Source of the DNA: Nitrososphaerales archaeon
GTDB lineage: Archaea; Thermoproteota; Nitrososphaeria; Nitrososphaerales; Nitrososphaeraceae
Assembly (NCBI GenBank): GCA_025451315.1
Contig: JANWKP010000138.1
Span: 1 to 35,110, forward strand
DNA length: 35,110 nucleotides
Direction: 5' to 3'
Program-made: the position numbers and the translations under genes
The notes under the pieces: generated by a model
The model's input: only the letters and a program-made list of their open reading frames with translations
Databases searched by the model: none
Told to the model about the DNA's origin: nothing
In this document: piece after piece, positions 27,497 through 35,110 of the stretch
Numbering within the stretch: position 1 is the first letter of the stretch
Layout: each line of letters begins with the position of its first letter

Positions 27497-28610
27497 TTTC
27501 TGCTTGCTTTATGTCATTTTTTTCGGGATTTTCCTGTTTGTCCTCATATTGTTCTTGATCTTTCATTTCTGAAGCTAAAACACTTACTCGTCCTGCAACC
27601 AATTTTGAAATTTTTAAGAATGATTTAGTTTGGATGGATTCAGGATCCGAGATGATGACAGGTTTACCTGTATCGCTACCCTGCATTATTTGTGGATGTA
27701 AAGGTATATCTCCAATGTAGGGAATGTTAAATTGGTCACTTATTTTCTGTCCTGCACCATTTCCAAATATATGGATGTCTGTATTGCAATGTGGACATTC
27801 TAGATAACTCATGTTCTCTATAACTCCTATTATAGGAACATTCAACTTGTTAAACATCCCTATTGCTTTGACTGCAACATTCATAGCAACCTCTTGAGGT
27901 GTGGTAACAACCAAAATCCCAGTTATTGGGATTGTCTGAGCTATGGTTAATGGAGCGTCACCTGTTCCTGGGGGCAAATCAATGATAAGATAATCAAGGT
28001 CACCCCAATTTACATCAGTCAGAAATTGTTTAATAATTCCAGAAATTATTGGTCCTCGATAAATACCTGCTTGCTGTGATTGTTCATAAAAAAAACCCAT
28101 CGAAATAATTTTTACCCCTTCTGAAACTGGAGGCTGAATTTTGCCATCCACTACTTGAGGAGAGTCTTTTAACCCAAGCATTAATGGTACACTTGGACCA
28201 TAAATATCAGCATCTAATAGACCTACCTTGGCCCCAGTTTTTGCAAGAGCTATTGCAAGGTTGACAGAGACAGTCGTTTTGCCTACACCTCCTTTGCCAC
28301 TAGCAACTGCAATGATATTTTTTACCCCTGGTAATAGTTCGTCTAACGAAATAGCCCTTCCTTCCATTACTCTTGCAGTAACCTTTAGGTCCAAATCTTT
28401 AACACCTAAATTTGAAATCGCATTTCTTACATCCTGTTCTATTTCACTATTAAAAGGACAAGCAGGTGTAGTAAGTTCTAATGTAAAAGATATTTTATCG
28501 TTATTAATAGCCATTTCTTTTATCATACCCATAGAGACAATGTCTTTATGTAATTCAGGATCAATTACTTTTTTAAGAGAGGTAAGAACCTGATCAACTG
28601 TAACCATCAT
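27486..28610 (-). CDS. Mrp/NBP35 (ApbC) Fe-S carrier P-loop ATPase with N-terminal DUF59/MIP18-like domain
   Basis: N-terminal VLTSLKKVIDPELHKDIVSMGMI; IAVASGKGGVGKTTVSVNLA; LLDADIYGPSVPLMLG; DLPPGTGDAPLTIAQTIP; NMSYLECPHC CxxC. Confidence 0.96.
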   Translation of the reverse strand: MMVTVDQVLTSLKKVIDPELHKDIVSMGMIKEMAINNDKISFTLELTTPACPFNSEIEQDVRNAISNLGVKDLDLKVTARVMEGRAISLDELLPGVKNIIAVASGKGGVGKTTVSVNLAIALAKTGAKVGLLDADIYGPSVPLMLGLKDSPQVVDGKIQPPVSEGVKIISMGFFYEQSQQAGIYRGPIISGIIKQFLTDVNWGDLDYLIIDLPPGTGDAPLTIAQTIPITGILVVTTPQEVAMNVAVKAIGMFNKLNVPIIGVIENMSYLECPHCNTDIHIFGNGAGQKISDQFNIPYIGDIPLHPQIMQGSDTGKPVIISDPESIQTKSFLKISKLVAGRVSVLASEMKDQEQYEDKQENPEKNDIKQAENAS

Positions 28611-28767
28611 GAACCAAAGCTCTTTTACAATATTTAAATATTCATTATTTCTAATTTGAGAATATAATATTATTATTTAATTTTTTATTTTGTTTATTGT
28701 TTATTCCTTTTTAATAATACAAACAAAAGGTTCATAAATTGATAAATAATATCCTATTTCGACCAAC

Positions 28768-29358
28768 ATGTTTTATATAGTTTCTCTGACTGATATTGTC
28801 AGAATTCCTCCCAGCAGACTGACCAATTCATTACGAAATACTGCTATAGGAATTCTAAAAGAAAAATATGAAAGTATGATCAGTGCAGAGTTGGGTTATG
28901 TAATAATGATTATCGATGCCAATGCTGACTCGATTGGTAAATTAGTTACAGGTGATGGTGCAACATATCATAAAGTAACTTTCAAAGCATTGACTTTTTT
29001 TCCTAAAATTCAAGAAATAGTAGAGGGAGAAATAATAGAAATAACTGATTTTGGGGCCTTTGTAAGAATTGGACCTACAGATGCTCTTCTACATCTTTCT
29101 CAAATAACTGATGATTATCTGAAGAGTGATATTAAACAAGGTCTGATAATCGCTAACCAATCTTCTCGGTCCTTGAGAATTGGTTCCAAAATGCGGGCAA
29201 GGATAACTGCTGTAAGCTTAGGTAAAGGATCGTCTATGGGAAAGATAGGAATTACCTGTAGACAGCCATTTCTAGGGTCATATGATTGGATTAAAGATGA
29301 AATAGAAAAAGCTAAAACACCACAAACTCCAAAGGAAAAGAAAGGAGTAACTAAATAA
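28768..29358 (+). CDS. rpo7: DNA-directed RNA polymerase subunit Rpo7 (RpoE')
   Basis: MFYIVSLTDIVRIPPSRL, LGYVIMIIDANADSIGKLVTGDGATYHKVTFKALTFFPKIQEIVEGEIIEITDFGAFVRIGPTDALLHLSQI (S1 domain). Confidence 0.95.
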   Translation: MFYIVSLTDIVRIPPSRLTNSLRNTAIGILKEKYESMISAELGYVIMIIDANADSIGKLVTGDGATYHKVTFKALTFFPKIQEIVEGEIIEITDFGAFVRIGPTDALLHLSQITDDYLKSDIKQGLIIANQSSRSLRIGSKMRARITAVSLGKGSSMGKIGITCRQPFLGSYDWIKDEIEKAKTPQTPKEKKGVTK

Positions 29359-29361
29359 CAA

Positions 29362-29550
29362 ATGCCTCGAGAATTAGCATGTAAAAAATGTAAAGCTATT
29401 ACAGTCGGAAAGGTATGTCCAATTTGTAATTCTACCGATCTTTCAGGTGACTGGTCAGGAATTGTAATAATTTTTGATGCCAAGACCTCGCTTATTGCTA
29501 AAACTTTAGAAATAACAAAACCTCATAAATATGCGCTTAAAGTCTCTTAA
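29362..29550 (+). CDS. spt4: Transcription elongation factor Spt4
   Basis: MPRELACKKCKAITVGKVCPICNSTDLSGDWSGIVIIFD...; zinc ribbon; directly downstream of rpo7. Confidence 0.94.
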   Translation: MPRELACKKCKAITVGKVCPICNSTDLSGDWSGIVIIFDAKTSLIAKTLEITKPHKYALKVS

Positions 29551-30419
29551 TGGAAAAATTAATTGATCATTTCAACCTTAGAAAGGCCTTATTAAATTTC
29601 TTACAAGAAGATGTTGGAACAGGCGATATTACTAGTGAAAACTTGGAAAATTCTGATAAATCAGTAACTGCCAAAATTATATTTAAATCAAATTTTATAG
29701 GTATTGTGTGTGGAATTGAGGAAGTAGAATTATTATTTGATATTTGCAATTGTGATACAACTCTTCATAAATTAGATGGAATGAAAATCTCGCCTAAAAC
29801 AAATATTATGGAAATCTATGGAACAGCTAAAGACGTATTAAAAGCAGAAAGAATTGCATTAAATTTACTTATGAGAATGAGCGGTATTGCAACTTCTACA
29901 AGAAAGTTTGTTAATATAGTCAATCAAGTGGATCCTTCCATTGCAATAGCATCGACAAGAAAAACTGCCCCTGGATTGAGGCTCTTTGATAAAAAAGCAG
30001 TTATGATAGGAGGAGGAATCAGTCATAGAATTAGATTAGATGATATGGTTATGATAAAAGATAATCATATTGCTGTAGGTATCTCTATAGGAAAAATTAT
30101 ACAATCCATTAGGAAAAAAATAGGCTCTTCTATAAAAATAGAATGCGAAGTTAGAAATGAACATGAAACTATGGATGCTATCGAATCTGGAGCAGATATT
30201 ATAATGTTAGATAATTTCTCTATACCAGCAGCAAAACAAACTATGTTAAAGATTATTGATAAAGGTTTGAGAGATTTAGTTAAAGTTGAAATATCAGGAG
30301 GTATAAACTTAGAAAATGTACTTGATTATGCCAAATTAAAACCCGATATTATCTCAATTGGTTATTTGACACATTCTGCTCCCTCGTTAGACTTTAGCTT
30401 AAAGATACTAAACGGGTAG
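29550..30419 (+). CDS. nadC: Nicotinate-nucleotide diphosphorylase (quinolinate phosphoribosyltransferase)
   Basis: EDVGTGDITSENL, RIALNLLMRMSGIATSTRKFV, IASTRKTAPGLRLFDKKAVMIGGGISHRIRLDDMVMIKDNHI, EVSGGI-like VEISGGINLENV. Confidence 0.96.
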   Translation: MEKLIDHFNLRKALLNFLQEDVGTGDITSENLENSDKSVTAKIIFKSNFIGIVCGIEEVELLFDICNCDTTLHKLDGMKISPKTNIMEIYGTAKDVLKAERIALNLLMRMSGIATSTRKFVNIVNQVDPSIAIASTRKTAPGLRLFDKKAVMIGGGISHRIRLDDMVMIKDNHIAVGISIGKIIQSIRKKIGSSIKIECEVRNEHETMDAIESGADIIMLDNFSIPAAKQTMLKIIDKGLRDLVKVEISGGINLENVLDYAKLKPDIISIGYLTHSAPSLDFSLKILNG

Positions 30420-30442
30420 CAAAAATAAAAAGTATTTAAATT

Positions 30443-30625
30443 TTATCGTCTTCTTCCGCCGCGTTCAGGCTTTTTCTGGCCTGGTGGGACTCTTTTCTCA
30501 AATCTTTTAACAAAATTCTCTTTATTACGTACCTTTGATATAGGACTAACTCTTGTCTTTCCCGGGACCTTAGGAGTTTGACCCTTTACCTTTCCTGCTT
30601 TTGTAAGCGATCCGTGAGTTGGCAT
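30443..30625 (-). CDS. 30S ribosomal protein eS30
   Basis: MPTHGSLTKAGKVKGQTPKVPGKTRVSPISKVRNKENFVKRFEKRVPPGQKKPERGGRRR; basic GSLTRAGKVKxQTPKV-type S30e motif. Confidence 0.93.
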   Translation of the reverse strand: MPTHGSLTKAGKVKGQTPKVPGKTRVSPISKVRNKENFVKRFEKRVPPGQKKPERGGRRR

Positions 30626-30769
30626 ATCAATATGTTCATTATGTTCCTAATAAATATCTTGCAACCTTTAAAGAGGCAAACTATGCCTAGAATGAACACA
30701 TTTGAGGCAAAGATCTCCTAAATAGTACTAATTTAAATCCTATTTGGCTTACATATATGTAAATAGTAA

Positions 30770-31720
30770 ATGAATTTATCAATGAATCAGTACATTCAAG
30801 AAATTTCCTCTTTAAAAAAAGAGCGTGATGCAATTATTCTTGCACATAATTATCAATTACCTGAGGTTCAAGATGTGGCCGACTTTATTGGAGATTCATT
30901 GGCTCTCTCCAGAAAAGCAGAAAAAACTAATGCTAAAAATATCATTTTTTGTGGTGTTCATTTCATGGCAGAAACTGCCTCTATTATTTGTCCAGATAAA
31001 GACGTGTTTATACCAGATATAAATGCAGGATGTTCGCTAGCTTCCTCTATAAATTCCACAGAATTAATGAATTGGAAAAAAGATCACCCAGATGCTATTG
31101 TCGTTAGTTATGTTAACACTTCTGCAGAGATTAAAGCTTTATCAGACTATTGTTGTACGTCATCTAATGCTGTTAAAGTGGTAAATAGTATACCTTCAAA
31201 TAATGAAATTCTCTTTCTTCCAGATATGTTCTTAGGTTCATATGTATCTGAAGTTACCAAAAGAAAGAACATGTACATATGGCCTGGCGAATGTCATGTA
31301 CACGCTGGAATACGTGCAGAAGATATTAATAAAATGATGAAGCAATATCAAAATGCCGAATTCTTGGTTCATCCAGAATGCAGTTGTACTTCTTCAACTA
31401 TGTATCACATGTCAAAAGGAGACATTTTACATGAAGGGCATATTTTATCCACCGAAGGTATGATGGAACGAGCAAAAAATTCTCCTAAAACTGATTTTAT
31501 CGTAGCTACAGAAACAGGAATATTATATAGGATGCAAAAAGAAAATCCATCAAAAAATTTCATTCCCATAAGAAAAGATGCGATATGTCAATATATGAAA
31601 AAAATTACTATCGATAAAGTCTACAATTCGTTAGTAAACAATGTATATAAAGTCAGAGTGCCAAAAACAACAGCTGATAAGGCCCGATCTGCAATAGAGA
31701 GAATGTTATCAATTGGATGA
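30770..31720 (+). CDS. nadA: Quinolinate synthase NadA
   Basis: ILAHNYQLPEVQDVADFIGDSLALSRKA, FCGVHFMAETASI, PDMFLGSYV, WPGECHVHAGI, VHPECSCTSS: Fe-S Cys triad present. Confidence 0.96.
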   Translation: MNLSMNQYIQEISSLKKERDAIILAHNYQLPEVQDVADFIGDSLALSRKAEKTNAKNIIFCGVHFMAETASIICPDKDVFIPDINAGCSLASSINSTELMNWKKDHPDAIVVSYVNTSAEIKALSDYCCTSSNAVKVVNSIPSNNEILFLPDMFLGSYVSEVTKRKNMYIWPGECHVHAGIRAEDINKMMKQYQNAEFLVHPECSCTSSTMYHMSKGDILHEGHILSTEGMMERAKNSPKTDFIVATETGILYRMQKENPSKNFIPIRKDAICQYMKKITIDKVYNSLVNNVYKVRVPKTTADKARSAIERMLSIG

Positions 31721-31897
31721 CTTTTTTATATCCTCTTCTTAATAAAAGCTGAAATTGCTGTGTTGACTATTTTCTTTTAAATAAAAAAATTTTAAATTGA
31801 TGAGTGTAATTCAAGTAAGTTTTAAAATACAAATTTATTTAAAAAATATTTAGGAAACTATTTTAACTCATTGCATAAAGATCCTTTATTACATTTT

Positions 31898-32737
31898 ATG
31901 AGAAAAAAGATATCAATCATAGGTTGTGGGGCTATAGGCAGTGAGCTTGCACTATCTGTAGATGGTGATATGGCCAAAAATGTGGCTTTATTATCACTCT
32001 TTGATATCAGACCTGATAACGCGGAGACAGTTAAATCAAAATTATCAAATAATGATCCTCCAATCTTTAACGATTTTTCTGACTATATAAATTCTGAATC
32101 ATTTAAAGATGTCGAGTTAGTGATAGAAGCTGCTTCTCAAAATGCTCTAACCAGCTATCTTAACCAACTTATTTTATCCAAGAAAGATGTACTAGTAATG
32201 AGCGTAGGCGCTTTTGCCAATTCTGAATTCTTTTCTGAAGTTATAAAAAACGTAGAGGATAATGATGTAAATATTTATGTTCCATCAGGAGCTATTGCTG
32301 GTATAGATGCTCTCAAGAGTGTAAAAAATTCAATAAGTTATGTAACTTTAACAACAACTAAGAATCCAAATTCTCTTAAAGACTCTCCATTTTTTAAGAA
32401 CAATAATTTGGCAGTAGATTCTATCAAAAAAAGAACATTAATTTTTGAAGGATCAGCTATAGAGGCAGTTCAGAATTTTCCTGCTAATGTAAATGTAGCA
32501 GCTTTATTAGGTCTTGCCGGTATAGGTGTCGAAAAAACCAAGGTTAATGTAATTGCCGATCCTTCTATCCGTATTAATAAACATGAAATTAAGGTAATAG
32601 GAAAATTCGGTGAATTAATAGTAAGAGTAAAAAATATTCCTAGTTCTACTAATCCGAAAACAAGTTATCTAGCAATATTATCTGCTATTGAATGCCTTCG
32701 CTCTATTACTACAAAAGGAATAAAATATGGAACATAA
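31898..32737 (+). CDS. nadX: L-aspartate dehydrogenase
   Basis: ISIIGCGAIGSELALSV Rossmann motif, VIEAASQNAL, VMSVGAFA, VPSGAIAGIDALKS, NFPANVNVAALLGLAGIG, DPSIRINKHEI; near nadA/nadC; ORF extends to 31871. Confidence 0.93.
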   Translation: MRKKISIIGCGAIGSELALSVDGDMAKNVALLSLFDIRPDNAETVKSKLSNNDPPIFNDFSDYINSESFKDVELVIEAASQNALTSYLNQLILSKKDVLVMSVGAFANSEFFSEVIKNVEDNDVNIYVPSGAIAGIDALKSVKNSISYVTLTTTKNPNSLKDSPFFKNNNLAVDSIKKRTLIFEGSAIEAVQNFPANVNVAALLGLAGIGVEKTKVNVIADPSIRINKHEIKVIGKFGELIVRVKNIPSSTNPKTSYLAILSAIECLRSITTKGIKYGT

Positions 32738-32816
32738 GAAATTAGTTCGGATACCATCCAATCTTTGTTGATTTTCTTTTGGTTTCAACAACATAATCTT
32801 TTGAATATTAAAGATA

Positions 32817-33209
32817 ATGGTCATGTTAAATAATTTAATTGCGATAGTTGTAATTTGTTTTATTATTGTAGGATCATTATGGGGTATCGGTAATCTACTA
32901 AATCCCGTAGAAGACAATAGAAAGAATTCAGAAGGAATTTTTCTAATAGCTGAAAATAATTTATTTAATGTTACGAATCCTACCCTGCTTATTAATAGAG
33001 ATGTACCCGAAAAAATTACCATTCTGAATAAAGATTTTGTTAGACATGATTTTATTATAGATGACTTGAATGTTAATACAGGATATCTTTACTCAGGTCA
33101 AGATTTTACCACAGCTATTGCCTCAAGAGAATTAGGAGAGTTTGAATATTTTTGTTCTTTGCATCCAACTACAATGCGAGGAAAACTCATTATTTCTGAG
33201 AATAAATGA
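32817..33209 (+). CDS. Membrane-anchored cupredoxin (plastocyanin-like type 1 copper protein)
   Basis: N-terminal TM helix; VRHDFIIDD (His ligand) and FEYFCSLHPTTMRGKLII (Cys-His-Met ligands C-x2-H-x3-M). Confidence 0.9.
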   Translation: MVMLNNLIAIVVICFIIVGSLWGIGNLLNPVEDNRKNSEGIFLIAENNLFNVTNPTLLINRDVPEKITILNKDFVRHDFIIDDLNVNTGYLYSGQDFTTAIASRELGEFEYFCSLHPTTMRGKLIISENK

Positions 33210-33281
33210 TTATTTGTCTTAAAATTTCAATTAAGTTTCATCGAAAAAGTTATTTCTAAGGAATGAATAATATAATCTTCT

Positions 33282-33575
33282 ATGTTTAACGTCGATTCAG
33301 GAAAAAGTAGTAGTAATAAAAAAAAATTCCATAAAATTAATTTGGGAATTAGACAAACAGTACTTGAAAGAGCACGCTACCGTTGTCAAGGGTGTTCGAC
33401 AAAATTTAATACACAAGAAACTCCATTTTTTGCTCATATTAATGGCTCCTTAAAAGATAATAGCCCTGCTAATCTTAAAGCGCTTTGCAATAAATGTTAT
33501 ATAAAAACCGGAGAAAACAAAATTAAAGACAATATGATGGGTAAAATTCGGTCATTAATTAGACGAGTCGTCTGA
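33282..33575 (+). CDS. HNH-endonuclease-like zinc protein (possibly degenerate)
   Basis: VLERARYRCQGCSTKF...FFAHINGSLKDNSPANLKALCNKCY; CxxC...H...N...CxxC as in HNH, but the usual CxxCH is CNKCY. Confidence 0.7.
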   Translation: MFNVDSGKSSSNKKKFHKINLGIRQTVLERARYRCQGCSTKFNTQETPFFAHINGSLKDNSPANLKALCNKCYIKTGENKIKDNMMGKIRSLIRRVV

Positions 33576-33608
33576 CAAAATATAATGTTGAAATAAGGAT
33601 TATTTAGA

Positions 33609-33758
33609 CTACTCTTTTGATGTAAGAAACAATTCTTTATGTTCTTCAGAGCAGAAATGTTCTATTTTGAGAATACCTCTATTAGAATCACCTTCAACAT
33701 GTGGCCATCCTAACTCAAAAAATTTTTTTCCACAATAACCACAAATCTTAGGATCCAC
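33609..33758 (-). CDS. Zinc-binding micro-protein, GTG (or TTG at 33764) start (not in ORF track)
   Basis: Reverse translation (V)DPKICGYCGKKFFELGWPHVEGDSNRGILKIEHFCSEEHKELFLTSKE*; CGYCGKKF and HFCSEEH, FCS/TRASH-like. Confidence 0.7.
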   Translation of the reverse strand: MDPKICGYCGKKFFELGWPHVEGDSNRGILKIEHFCSEEHKELFLTSKE

Positions 33759-33835
33759 GTACAATACATATAAAAAAAGAAATAAAATCTTTTATTTTAA
33801 TAACTAATATATTTCATACTGTCTAATATTTCATT

Positions 33836-34012
33836 ATGCCTATACTTCTTCAGTTAATTTGTGATGAATGTAAGAAAGTAGTTTTAGAAAAAATAGGTGA
33901 AAAGAATCTCAACTTAGAACGATTCCCTATCACTAATGAAGAGGCAGAAAAATTAAATAAAGATCACCGTGGACATGAATGCCATATAGAGGCTGTGGAA
34001 AAAATAAGTTGA
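33836..34012 (+). CDS. 58-aa CxxC/His micro-protein (not in ORF track)
   Basis: MPILLQLICDECKKVVLEKIGEKNLNLERFPITNEEAEKLNKDHRGHECHIEAVEKIS*; CDEC ... HRGHECH. Confidence 0.7.
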   Translation: MPILLQLICDECKKVVLEKIGEKNLNLERFPITNEEAEKLNKDHRGHECHIEAVEKIS

Positions 34013-34122
34013 AATATTGTTTCCATTCGAGTATTTCAAATTTATAGAATTATGTAATTGATTTTTTTTCAGAGAAAAGTTATATAGGAAACTTTAAATT
34101 CTATGTATTCTCCCATAGTTTC

Positions 34123-35010
34123 ATGTTTAAAGGTATGACAATAGCCTCTACAATATTAGGCGTGTTTTTATTAACACTTATGGCAACTGGTATCCAAATT
34201 CCGACCTTCTCAGTATTCGCTCAAGAATCAGATATCGAATCTGTGAATGCATCTAATTCTGGATCAAGTAACACTACTAACTCTCAAGAATCAGACATCC
34301 AATCAGTGAATGCAGTTAACAGTGAAGCTTCTAATGCTACAAGCAGTGAAGCTTCTAATGCTACCAGCGTGGCAAAAGCAGCACAAGCAAAACCTGATGC
34401 AGCTACAGTTACAGTAGGTGACTCTTTTGCTCAACAAGGAACAGTGACATCTACACAAGATCCCTTGCCAGGTCATGAAGCGCATCAATTGGCATTAATT
34501 TTACCTCCAAGAGATGATGGTGCAATATATCAAGGTACATTTACATACACAGCTAGTAAACCAGTTGAAGTTGTGATATTAGAAAATTTTTCAAATGAAA
34601 GTGCAGTCGATCCGGCTTATGGAAGTATTGCTACTGCCCCATTGGGAGAAGGCACAGTCGCAATTAGTCTATTGACTCCACAATATAATAGCCCAATCAA
34701 TGCAGCTTCCCTTCCATTTGCAGGAAATGCTCTTGCATTACATACATTGAATGGTGACCCATTTGCTGCTACCTATACAGTTACTGGTGACGTCGAACAA
34801 CCTCAAACCTTTAATTTAATTAATCCACCTCCAGTAGCAGAAGCAACCCAAGCAGATGCGGGTGATGGAGATGGAGACGGTAAAGATGGAGATGGAGACG
34901 GTAAAGATGGAGATGGCGGCGGTAAAGATGGAGATGGAGATGGCGGCGGTAAAGATGGAGATGGAGACGGTAAAGATGGAGATGGCGGCGGTAATGGCGG
35001 CGGCAACTAA
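34123..35010 (+). CDS. Secreted protein with Ser/Asn-rich N-terminal repeats and an acidic (DGDGxDG)n tail
   Basis: Signal peptide MFKGMTIASTILGVFLLTLMATGIQIPTFSVFAQ; globular middle (QALILPPRDDGAIYQGTFTYTASKPVEVVILENFSNES...); tail DGDGDGKDGDGDGKDGDGGGKDGDGDGGGKDGDGDGKDGDGGGNGGGN. Confidence 0.85.
   Translation: MFKGMTIASTILGVFLLTLMATGIQIPTFSVFAQESDIESVNASNSGSSNTTNSQESDIQSVNAVNSEASNATSSEASNATSVAKAAQAKPDAATVTVGDSFAQQGTVTSTQDPLPGHEAHQLALILPPRDDGAIYQGTFTYTASKPVEVVILENFSNESAVDPAYGSIATAPLGEGTVAISLLTPQYNSPINAASLPFAGNALALHTLNGDPFAATYTVTGDVEQPQTFNLINPPPVAEATQADAGDGDGDGKDGDGDGKDGDGGGKDGDGDGGGKDGDGDGKDGDGGGNGGGN
34321..34368 (+). repeat. 24-bp tandem duplication inside the secreted-protein gene
   Basis: agtgaagcttctaatgctacaagc followed immediately by agtgaagcttctaatgctaccagc (one mismatch). 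Confidence 0.95.
34860..35001 (+). repeat. Low-complexity tandem repeat encoding (DGDG[D/G]GK)n
   Basis: Iterated ggtaaagatggagatgga(gac/ggc) units up to the stop codon. Confidence 0.9.
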
Positions 35011-35017
35011 TTAACAA

Positions 35018-35057
35018 CCTATTTTTTTAATTTTAATTTTTTATTTTTAAATTTTCG
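35018..35057 (+). terminator. T-rich putative archaeal terminator
   Basis: Runs of T (atttttttaattttaattttttatttttaaatttt) directly after the stop codon of the 34123-35010 gene. Confidence 0.5.
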
Positions 35058-35110
35058 TTGGTTAAAATTATAATTTTTACTGGAATATCAAATAAATCAA
35101 ATTGTATTAA

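Noticed and set aside
28228-28593. 121-aa plus-strand ORF
   Set aside because: Antisense to Mrp/NBP35, which has complete diagnostic motifs.
29115-29483. 122-aa minus-strand ORF
   Set aside because: Antisense to rpo7 and spt4.
32678-33022. 114-aa minus-strand ORF
   Set aside because: Overlaps nadX and the cupredoxin antisense; composition not protein-like.
34803-35017. Pro/Ser-rich and His/Leu-rich minus-strand ORFs
   Set aside because: Artefacts of the tandem repeat read in antisense.

Overview
This is an AT-rich archaeal chromosomal window. The gene content fits an ammonia-oxidising Nitrososphaeria/Thaumarchaeota-type genome: eS30, Rpo7-Spt4, Mrp/NBP35, a DUF359 dephospho-CoA kinase, DUF763, and many secreted or small zinc-binding proteins. 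That taxon call is inference from family content; no marker search was possible. Main blocks: (1) GtrA-like and Nudix genes next to a decayed IS6-like insertion element; (2) an amino-acid catabolic neighbourhood (omega-aminotransferase, P5C dehydrogenase, ureohydrolase, acyl-CoA dehydrogenase, proline dehydrogenase) with thiC; (3) CBS and CoA-binding proteins; (4) a surface module of a secreted protein, a GT39-like glycosyltransferase, and a membrane-anchored phosphoesterase-fold protein that has lost its metal-ligand motifs and carries an inserted LamG-like domain; (5) an apparently orphan Dam-type adenine methyltransferase; (6) DUF763 and a D-2-hydroxyacid dehydrogenase, then a run of tiny Cys-rich proteins; (7) a housekeeping block (DUF359, Mrp, rpo7, spt4, nadC, eS30, nadA, nadX); (8) a cupredoxin, a degenerate HNH-like protein, more zinc micro-proteins, and a secreted protein with a (DGDGxDG)n low-complexity tail. 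Several small ORFs absent from the supplied >=60 aa track were read directly from the sequence. I saw no rRNA, CRISPR array, or convincing tRNA. The strongest leads are the putative pseudo-phosphoesterase and the micro-protein cluster.
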